Below, one piece after another: positions 15,438-21,229 of a stretch of DNA of 21,229 nucleotides. A program made the position numbers and the translations under genes. The notes below the pieces were generated by a model. It ran no database searches. It worked only from the letters and a program-made list of their open reading frames with translations, and was not told the DNA's origin. Every line of letters starts with the position of its first letter. The first letter of the stretch is position 1. Source of the DNA: an uncultured Muribaculaceae bacterium (lineage in GTDB: Bacteria > Bacteroidota > Bacteroidia > Bacteroidales > Muribaculaceae); contig CAMWUM010000002.1 in NCBI GenBank assembly GCA_947177435.1, positions 1-21,229 on the forward strand, read 5' to 3'.

Positions 15438-16441
15438 CAGAACAGCGCACGCGTTAAGAATCCGACGTATATGGTTGACACTCCGCGGCTGCAGTCGCCC
15501 AGGCGAAGCGTAGAAAATTCGTATCCGGCTTCAGCTCCGACCGACAGTTTGCGCGTGAGCATGATGGTGCCCTGTGCTCCGGCATTGAGTACCAGTGCGT
15601 TGCGGCCGAAGTCGATGTCCTCGCATTTTATGTTGCGTCGGTATCCGCCCATGGCGTAGGCCGACAGGCCGTAAGGGCCGTTGTGCCAGTGGCCTGTGCC
15701 ACCGGCCATCACGGATGCCGAAGTGAGCGGTGCGCGGCGGTCGCCGTCCTTGACCATGCCGCTCAGCAACTGCGCGCCGGCGCACAGGCCGTAGGTGGAG
15801 CCGAGCGGGAAGGTGGCCCGCAGGTTGGAGGCCAGGGCCGAGCCGAGCCGATAGGCGCCAAATCGGCGCTGCAACGGCATTGATATGCAGGTGGATATGG
15901 TCATTCCTCCGGCAAACGGATTGGGATTGCGGTACCAATAGGGGAAGGACAGGTCTTTGCCAAAGATCCAGTTGGCGATGGTGCCCGACAGCATGTTGAT
16001 GCCCACGCCGATGCAGGCACCTGCCATGACATCGCTGGGCCAGTGGCGGGCGGCCATCACTCGCTGGAAGCCTACGCCGTTGGCCACAGCGTGGGCGCCG
16101 TAGAGCCACCAGGGCGAGTACTGGCCCATGAAGTTGCCAATCGTATAGCTTAGGCTGAAAGCTGTAGAGGCGTGGCGCGACGGGAAGGAGTTGAAGTCGC
16201 TATGGTCGGGCCTTTCCTCTTTGATCCAAGCTTTTATGCCTGCGCCGAGGCTGTAATTGATGACCTGGCCAACGCCCACGGAGGTGCACTGGCGAGGCCA
16301 GTCGACGCTTCGCAGGAATGATATGATCGAGCGGGGCAGCGAGTCGGGCTCCTCGGTGGAGAGCGAGTCGGCGTACTGCGCGCGGCCCGAAAAGGCGGCA
16401 CACATCAGCAGGGGCAATATGAGGATCAGGCGCTTAATCAT
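15437..16441 (-). CDS. PAP2-family phosphatase with C-terminal beta-barrel-like region
   Basis: A 334-residue exported protein with a signal peptide (1-21, ending GRAQ). The PAP2 phosphatase triad is complete: KAWIKEERP (70-78, KX6RP), FPSRH (86-90, Arg in place of the usual Gly of PSGH), and RVMAARHWPSD (127-137, the R-x5-H-x3-D motif, preceded by Gln rather than Ser). PAP2 enzymes dephosphorylate lipid phosphates such as phosphatidic acid, undecaprenyl pyrophosphate or lipid A phosphates. After about residue 185 the sequence changes to alternating Gly/aromatic-rich strands ending in TRALF, like an outer-membrane barrel. If real, the enzyme is tethered to the outer membrane. It overlaps the GH3 gene by 8 nt. 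The natural substrate is unknown. Confidence 0.88.
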   Translation of the reverse strand: MIKRLILILPLLMCAAFSGRAQYADSLSTEEPDSLPRSIISFLRSVDWPRQCTSVGVGQVINYSLGAGIKAWIKEERPDHSDFNSFPSRHASTAFSLSYTIGNFMGQYSPWWLYGAHAVANGVGFQRVMAARHWPSDVMAGACIGVGINMLSGTIANWIFGKDLSFPYWYRNPNPFAGGMTISTCISMPLQRRFGAYRLGSALASNLRATFPLGSTYGLCAGAQLLSGMVKDGDRRAPLTSASVMAGGTGHWHNGPYGLSAYAMGGYRRNIKCEDIDFGRNALVLNAGAQGTIMLTRKLSVGAEAGYEFSTLRLGDCSRGVSTIYVGFLTRALF

Positions 16442-19400
16442 CGAGTGAGTGGTAGATCATGCGCATTATATCGCCGCGCCACGACGATTGGCGGAAGGCG
16501 CGGTTGTTGCGTGTGGGGTCGACGCGGTTGCAGAGGAAGATAAATACGAGTTGGTTGTCGGGGTCTACCCAGTAAGCCGTGCCGGTATAGCCGGTGTGGC
16601 CGTAGACTGAGCCGGGGCACTCGTCGATTGTGGGCGAGTTGTCGGGGTTGGTCGTGTCGGGCTTGTCGAAGCCCAGACCACGGCGAGAGTTGGGGCTCTT
16701 CTCCGTGGTGAAGAGAGCGTTGGTCTCAGGCGAGAACACCTCGGCGTCGCCGTAGCTGCCGCCGTTGAGCCATGTCTGGCAGAGTTTGGCGATGTCGTAG
16801 GCGGTGCCGAACACTCCGGCGTTGCCCTGCACGCCGCCTGAGAATGCGGCGAGTTCGTCGTGGACGTGGCCGTTGAGATGCTGGCGGCGCAGGTAATTGT
16901 CTTGCTCAGTGTATGCTATGCGGTCGTGTCCGTACTTTTCGTAGGGACGGTAGCAGAACGTGTAGGCGCCGATTGGAGCCCATACGCTGTCGGTCACCCA
17001 CTGCTGGTGGGGCTGGCCGGTGAGGCGCTGCTCGAGGTCCATCAGCAGGCAGAAGTTGAGGCATGAATAGCGGTAGGCGCGCGTGGCGCGAGGCTCGATG
17101 TCGTAGATGCGCTGCATGATGGTGTCGTAGGCGCCCTGGCCGACGTAGATGCCCTCGGCGGCCTGATGCTCAAAGCCGGGGCCCTGGCTCTTGGCCGTTA
17201 TGTCGGAGCGCATGCGGGCCGTGGAGTGTCCCCATACGCCGTCCTCGACCTTGATGGTGTGCTTGGCGTCACGCTTGCCCACGGTGATTTTGCCGTCGTA
17301 GGTGTCTGGATCCATCATCGTGGTGAACATGTTGAGCGACGGCGGCATGCCCGTTTCGTGGTAAAGCAGCATACGGGGCGTGATGTCGCTCTTGCCGGGC
17401 ACGTTAAGGCCCGGGATGTGGGCTGAGGCTGGAGCGTCGAGGTCGAACATCTGCAGGTCGTAGGCCTTCATTACGCCGGGGAGCGTGCCGACGGTCTTTG
17501 ATACCGAGGCAAGATCGTATAGGGTGGAATTTGTTACTTTTTTGCCGCCATTGGTGTTGTGGCCGTAGGCACCGTCGATGATTACGAGGCCGTCCTTGAC
17601 CACCAGCACCTGTGCGCCGGGGAAGGCTCCGGAGGCCATAGCCGAGTTGACGATTGAGTCGATGCGGCCCACTATGGCATCGTCAAGGCCTACGGCTGAT
17701 GGCATGGCGAAGCCAAGGCGAGTCTTAGCGATGTCTACGCCGTCGCCCATCTTGGCCACGCCCTCGACATTGACGGGGAAGCGGCCCGTGACGTCGATGC
17801 CGCCGAAAAGGGCCTTTGCGGCGCTTTGTCGGGCGAATGGGAGGTCCTCGTAAGCGGCCACGAGCGCCTGCTCATTGCCGAGCAAGGACTTGAATTCGGC
17901 CATCTTGTAGGGATTGAGCAACATAACTGTTACCAGGCCGGGCATGTCTTTCAGTGTGGCAAGGGCGGCTTTGGATGCTTGGTTGTCTTTGAAGACTGCT
18001 GCAATCACGGTGTTGCACTTGTGGAGTTCGGCCAGGTCGTCACTGCTGAGCGAGAGGCCGTCGTAGGTCTTGGCCGGAGCGTAGCGCAGGCACATTTCCT
18101 CAAACTCGTTGCCCTTGGGCGCGCCGATGCTGACGATGGCTATTTTGTTGTGGGCCAAGTCGGCGAGGGGGAGAATGCCACCTCGGTTGTGCACGGCGGT
18201 GATCATAGCGTCGCACAGGGCTCGGTTGACCGCCTCAGCCGAGGGAGCGTTGATTTCGTCCTTAACAGCCGGGTAGTTGACCTTGTCGAGGTCTGCCAGG
18301 CCGAGCGCGTATTTGTAGGCGAGGATTTTCTTGACTCTCGCCTCCACGTCGGCGGCTTTGATCTGGCCTGAGGCCACGGCTTTGAGGATTGCGTCAATAT
18401 CGGTTTTGAGGGCGCGGGGGCTGAGGAGCACGTCGGCGCCGGCCTTGAAAGCCTCTACGGCCGTATTGCCGTAACCGTCAGCGCCTTTCATACCGAGGGC
18501 ATCAGTGAATATAAGGCCGTCGAAGCCCATCTGCTCGCGCAGCAGGCCGGTGGTGATGGGGCGGGAGAGGGAGGCCGGGCGGCCCGATGCGTCGAGGGCG
18601 GGCACCGACAAGTGGCCCACCATCACGCCGCCCATGCCGGCGGCGATGTACTGCCTGAAGGGTACCAAGTCTACCTCATCGAGCGTTTGCTGTGAGTGGT
18701 GGACGGTGGGAAGGGCCTTGTGCGAGTCGGTGTCTGTGTCGCCATGGCCGGGGAAGTGCTTGGCCACTGATAGCACTCCGCCATCCTCGAGGCCGAGGGA
18801 GTAGGCTGTGCCGAGCGAGCCTACGCGGGCGGGATCCTCGCCGAATGAGCGAGTGCCAATTACGGGATTGTCGGGGTTGGAGTTGACGTCAACGTCGGGT
18901 GCGAAATTGACTTGGATGCCAAGCGCTTGGCATTCGCGGGCCATCTCCATGCCGTAATCGTAGAGCAACGCGTCGTCGGTGATTGCGCCAAGAGCCATGT
19001 TGCGGGGGAACTGCGGGGTGCCGGGCACGCGCATTGAGATGCCCCACTCGCCGTCGAGAGTAATCATCAGCGGCACGCGGGCGATGCTTTGAGCGTAGTT
19101 GTTCATCTCGGCGTAGCTTTGCAGGCTGCCCTTGGTGTAGAGCAGACCGCCCACGCCGGCGTCGACGGCAAACTTGATATTGGCCTTTCCGGCCTGCCCG
19201 GCGTCGGGGTTGACGTGCGATACGAACAGTTGGGCTACGCGTTGGCGTTCGGTCAGCGAGTTGTACACCGAGTCGGCCCACGCCTGGGCCTGTGGACTGC
19301 GGGCGATGGCGCTGATGCCGGATGGCTGGGCTGGCGACGGTGTGGAGGCCTGGGCGCCTGACGCACGACCGTTAACGCAGTCGGCGTGGAATAGGCAGAT

Positions 19401-19463
19401 GGCCAGCGCCAACAGCGCACACTTCAATATATTGCTCATAATCAATTCGTTTTTAGTCATCAT
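16434..19463 (-). CDS. GH3 beta-N-acetylhexosaminidase fused to a beta-lactamase-fold serine hydrolase
   Basis: An exported protein of 1009 residues. The signal segment is ILKCALLALAICLF. The GH3 domain (about 60-385) is NagZ-like: KHFPGHG (235-241), then the Asp246-Ser-His248 dyad expected to serve as acid/base, and the probable nucleophile Asp321 in FTDALGM. A GH3 C-terminal-like domain covers about 415-580. A class C beta-lactamase/PBP-like domain (about 595-1005) has SVSK (Ser653, Lys656) and HTG (956-958). At the second active-site box it reads YSC (799-801) rather than YSN. The likely role is trimming of peptidoglycan GlcNAc residues outside the cytoplasm, with the second domain perhaps a D-alanyl esterase or peptidase. 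The start is ATG at 19463, overlapping the nucleotidase stop as ATGA. An ATG at 19439 is an alternative giving a cleaner signal peptide. Confidence 0.92.
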   Translation of the reverse strand: MMTKNELIMSNILKCALLALAICLFHADCVNGRASGAQASTPSPAQPSGISAIARSPQAQAWADSVYNSLTERQRVAQLFVSHVNPDAGQAGKANIKFAVDAGVGGLLYTKGSLQSYAEMNNYAQSIARVPLMITLDGEWGISMRVPGTPQFPRNMALGAITDDALLYDYGMEMARECQALGIQVNFAPDVDVNSNPDNPVIGTRSFGEDPARVGSLGTAYSLGLEDGGVLSVAKHFPGHGDTDTDSHKALPTVHHSQQTLDEVDLVPFRQYIAAGMGGVMVGHLSVPALDASGRPASLSRPITTGLLREQMGFDGLIFTDALGMKGADGYGNTAVEAFKAGADVLLSPRALKTDIDAILKAVASGQIKAADVEARVKKILAYKYALGLADLDKVNYPAVKDEINAPSAEAVNRALCDAMITAVHNRGGILPLADLAHNKIAIVSIGAPKGNEFEEMCLRYAPAKTYDGLSLSSDDLAELHKCNTVIAAVFKDNQASKAALATLKDMPGLVTVMLLNPYKMAEFKSLLGNEQALVAAYEDLPFARQSAAKALFGGIDVTGRFPVNVEGVAKMGDGVDIAKTRLGFAMPSAVGLDDAIVGRIDSIVNSAMASGAFPGAQVLVVKDGLVIIDGAYGHNTNGGKKVTNSTLYDLASVSKTVGTLPGVMKAYDLQMFDLDAPASAHIPGLNVPGKSDITPRMLLYHETGMPPSLNMFTTMMDPDTYDGKITVGKRDAKHTIKVEDGVWGHSTARMRSDITAKSQGPGFEHQAAEGIYVGQGAYDTIMQRIYDIEPRATRAYRYSCLNFCLLMDLEQRLTGQPHQQWVTDSVWAPIGAYTFCYRPYEKYGHDRIAYTEQDNYLRRQHLNGHVHDELAAFSGGVQGNAGVFGTAYDIAKLCQTWLNGGSYGDAEVFSPETNALFTTEKSPNSRRGLGFDKPDTTNPDNSPTIDECPGSVYGHTGYTGTAYWVDPDNQLVFIFLCNRVDPTRNNRAFRQSSWRGDIMRMIYHSLDD

Positions 19464-20968
19464 TTGCTCACGGGGGCCATCCTGGCCTTGCCCGACGATT
19501 TCACGGCCTTGCCTTTGCCGGGGCCGGAAAGGAAGTAGGTGGCAATGTCCTCAAACATATAGGTCGGGCTTTCGGCCACGAGCGTGTGGTCAACGAGCGG
19601 TTGCATGTAGTCGCCGCCCTCGGCCAGATAGTCGATGGTGGCCAGGCGGTAGGTCTTGTTGGGATCGATTTGTTGGCCTGAGATGGTGATTTCCACGCAT
19701 TTGTTGGTTGCGGGGTCGAAGATGGCCTGCACGTTGCCGCTCACGCCGTTGCCGCCCGCTGCGGCCATCACGTCGAAGGCCTTAATCAGCTGGCTGCCGG
19801 GCAGCTCAATCACCTGTATTTTGTTGAAGAAGGGCAACATAGTTATCAACTGGCCCTGCGCCACCTTACCCTTGGGCAGCGAGTTGCGGATGCCGCCCTT
19901 GTTCACTATGGCCAAATCAACGCCCTCGGTGAGCTGGCGGCCGCGCCAGTCCACGAAGTCGGCCACGAAGTTGAGCAGTTCGTGGCTGTCCTTTGGCATC
20001 GCGGCGGCGGTGCGGGCTATGTAATTAGAGTTGAGCGCGTCAACCTCAGCGCGGTAGGGCGCAATAATCTCCTCTATCACAGGGTTTATGCGGTCGTCAA
20101 GGCGGCTATCAATCGGGATGAGCCTCGACTGCGGCAGCGCGTCGAGGTTGTCAATGTCAATTACCACCTCGCCCACGTACAGGCCCTTGCGGCCGGCCTG
20201 CGCCACCACCACGTCGCGTCCCTCGGCATTCTTCACCACGTGTGGCACCGATTTCGGATTGGCCGGGTCGATGAGCGTATGGCTGTGGCCGCCGAGCAGC
20301 AGGTCGATGTCGGTGGAGCGGTGTATGAGAGCCGTGTCCGCCGCATAGCCTATATGCGTGAGAGCCACCACGTAATCGAAATTCTCGATGTTCTTGAGGT
20401 ACCAGGCCATATTGTTGGCGGCCTCCACGGCGTCGGCGTATCCCATGCCCTCGACGTTGCGCGCCGAAATCATGCCCTTAGGCTGGAGATTGATGGGCAT
20501 GAAGGCTATCTTCTTGCCGCCGTAGTGGACAGCCCAGGGGATAAACACCCCCTCGAGCGGCGTGTCCACGGTGTTGTAATTGGCGCACAGGCGCAAAGCC
20601 TCTGCCTCGGCCAGATTGTCGGCCAAAGCCTGCATGCCGTTGTCAAACTCGTGGTTGCCAAGGATGCGGAGGTCGTAGCCAAGAGCGTTCATCAACTTCT
20701 CCTCCACCTCGCCTCGGTAGAGATTAAAGAAAAGCGAACCCTGCACCACGTCGCCCAGGTCAATGATCAGCGTCTCGTCAGGGTGCTCGGCGCGAACGCT
20801 GTCAATCACCACCTGACGGCGAGCCACGCCGCCCAAGCCCGTCTCAGCGTCCGGGTCGATTTGCGAGTGCGTGTCGTTTGTATGCAAAATCACCAGCTTC
20901 TCAGCCTGGCAGCAAAGTCCGGCAGCAGCCACCGTCGCCGCCAACATAAATTTATATAAAGTGCGCAT
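19460..20968 (-). CDS. Secreted 5'-nucleotidase / UshA-like metallophosphatase
   Basis: A 502-residue exported enzyme of the UshA/5'-nucleotidase family, which releases phosphate from extracellular nucleotides. A signal peptide (1-22, FMLAATVAAAGLCCQA) precedes the calcineurin-like metallophosphatase domain (about 24-290). Metal-site motifs are NDTH (31-34), GDVVQG (72-77), GNHE (104-107), LTHIG (203-207) and GGHSH (226-230). The nucleotide-binding 5'-nucleotidase C-terminal domain spans about 315-475, with NKGGIR (356-361) and GGDYM (451-455), where many relatives have GGDGF/Y. Both domains are in one chain. It is the first gene of run A, with a consensus promoter about 30 nt upstream. Exact substrate preference (5'-nucleotidase, 2',3'-cyclic phosphodiesterase or UDP-sugar hydrolase) cannot be read from sequence. 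Confidence 0.93.
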   Translation of the reverse strand: MRTLYKFMLAATVAAAGLCCQAEKLVILHTNDTHSQIDPDAETGLGGVARRQVVIDSVRAEHPDETLIIDLGDVVQGSLFFNLYRGEVEEKLMNALGYDLRILGNHEFDNGMQALADNLAEAEALRLCANYNTVDTPLEGVFIPWAVHYGGKKIAFMPINLQPKGMISARNVEGMGYADAVEAANNMAWYLKNIENFDYVVALTHIGYAADTALIHRSTDIDLLLGGHSHTLIDPANPKSVPHVVKNAEGRDVVVAQAGRKGLYVGEVVIDIDNLDALPQSRLIPIDSRLDDRINPVIEEIIAPYRAEVDALNSNYIARTAAAMPKDSHELLNFVADFVDWRGRQLTEGVDLAIVNKGGIRNSLPKGKVAQGQLITMLPFFNKIQVIELPGSQLIKAFDVMAAAGGNGVSGNVQAIFDPATNKCVEITISGQQIDPNKTYRLATIDYLAEGGDYMQPLVDHTLVAESPTYMFEDIATYFLSGPGKGKAVKSSGKARMAPVSK

Positions 20969-20998
20969 AAAAATTCAGTCTATCAAAAACATTTCCCG

Positions 20999-21029
20999 CA
21001 AAAGTAGCGCTTTCAACTGAAATTTCAAA
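20999..21029 (-). promoter_or_regulatory. Promoter of the nucleotidase-GH3-PAP2-trmN6-CPBP-permease run
   Basis: The minus strand has TTTG at 21029-21026, a spacer of 19 nt, then TACTTTTG at 21006-20999. Both elements and the spacing match the Bacteroidales consensus. It would give a short leader of about 25 nt before the ATG at 20968. Confidence 0.78.
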
Positions 21030-21038
21030 AATAATTCG

Positions 21039-21046
21039 TAACTTTG
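21039..21046 (+). promoter_or_regulatory. Probable rightward -7 element
   Basis: The plus strand reads TAACTTTG followed by TACC, a good -7 match with a typical downstream context. The -33 position has no TTTG. It points to the right, toward a gene beyond the window, and lies back to back with the minus-strand promoter at 20999-21029, whose -33 element it nearly abuts. Confidence 0.5.
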
Positions 21047-21116
21047 TACCAATCCAGCTACAATAAGTGTAATCTGGATCATTTTCGTAAGTTCTATTTG
21101 TTGTTCAAGGATTTGT

Positions 21117-21144
21117 AGATTGTGAACGAACTCGTTCACAATCT
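21117..21144. repeat. Perfect 13-bp inverted repeat with 2-nt centre
   Basis: AGATTGTGAACGA (21117-21129) and TCGTTCACAATCT (21132-21144) are exact reverse complements around AC. No T-run follows on either strand, so it is more like an operator for a dimeric regulator or an RNA hairpin in a leader than a classical terminator. Confidence 0.8.
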
Positions 21145-21157
21145 GACGTGGATATCA

Positions 21158-21178
21158 AAGGTCAAAATTTTTGACCTT
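21158..21178. repeat. Perfect 10-bp inverted repeat with 1-nt centre
   Basis: AAGGTCAAAA (21158-21167) and TTTTGACCTT (21169-21178) are exact reverse complements around a single T. It lies 13 nt after the longer inverted repeat and does not share its sequence. As RNA the centre would open into an AU-rich loop. Confidence 0.75.
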
Positions 21179-21229
21179 AGAACCCAAAACTCCGGCATAG
21201 TCTTTAATAAAGAAGATAGATTTTAAAAG

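Larger units (their letters stand above)
21047..21229. other. Gene-free right edge, AT-rich, with stem-loops
   Basis: No convincing reading frame occurs here. If the rightward promoter is real, this is a leader of at least 175 nt. Besides the two perfect inverted repeats listed separately, ATCCAG (21052-21057) can pair with CTGGAT (21074-21079), and CTTTA/TAAAG occurs at 21202-21212. Alternatively the hairpins belong to the 3' end of a minus-strand gene outside the window. Confidence 0.5.

Noticed and set aside
14847..15659. A 270-codon open frame on the plus strand
   Set aside because: Antisense to trmN6 and the end of the PAP2 gene, both secure. Composition is Ala/Gly/Arg-rich with no motif.
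19982..20959. A 325-codon open frame on the plus strand
   Set aside because: It lies wholly antisense to the 5'-nucleotidase, whose motifs are unmistakable, and it has no recognisable domain. Long antisense frames are common opposite G+C-rich genes.

Overview
The window comes from a Bacteroidota chromosome, most likely order Bacteroidales. Three things support this. Promoters have the Bacteroidales form (TTTG, 19-20 nt, TAnnTTTG) and Shine-Dalgarno sites are lacking. The family set is typical: a DUF3575 protein, a carboxypeptidase-regulatory-like/OmpA-like protein, the GlsA/GlsB acyltransferase pair, and a GH3-serine hydrolase fusion. The G+C content is moderately high. A Muribaculaceae-like gut bacterium is a guess only. 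All 15 genes lie on the minus strand, so transcription runs right to left. No rRNA, tRNA, CRISPR array, insertion sequence or phage gene was seen. Layout in transcription order: (A) 20968-12605 is a tightly packed six-gene run behind a good promoter at about 21029-20999. It encodes a secreted 5'-nucleotidase, a GH3 beta-N-acetylhexosaminidase fused to a beta-lactamase-fold serine hydrolase, a PAP2 phosphatase with a probable beta-barrel tail, the tRNA methyltransferase TrmN6, a CPBP intramembrane protease and a LolC/LolE-like permease. Gene ends overlap or nearly touch, which suggests one envelope and salvage operon. (B) 12432-7495 is a three-gene outer-envelope module with its own promoter and, at the far end, a strong hairpin. 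It encodes a small DUF3575 barrel protein, a 682-residue protein with a CarboxypepD_reg-like N-terminus, an OmpA-like middle and a TPR-like C-terminus, and a large protein made of four diverged copies of a ~160-residue beta-rich unit. This is the least explained and most interesting part. Its promoter has an A9/T9 run between the -33 and -7 elements, which could make it phase variable. (C) 7332-96 is another closely spaced run: GlsA and GlsB (glycine lipid synthesis), mannonate dehydratase and a hexuronate-type MFS transporter (uronate use), then shikimate dehydrogenase and ComEC. The right edge (20969-21229) has no gene. It holds the promoter for run A, a probable rightward promoter, and two perfect inverted repeats. 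These look like the leader or operator of a gene outside the window, or the end of one.
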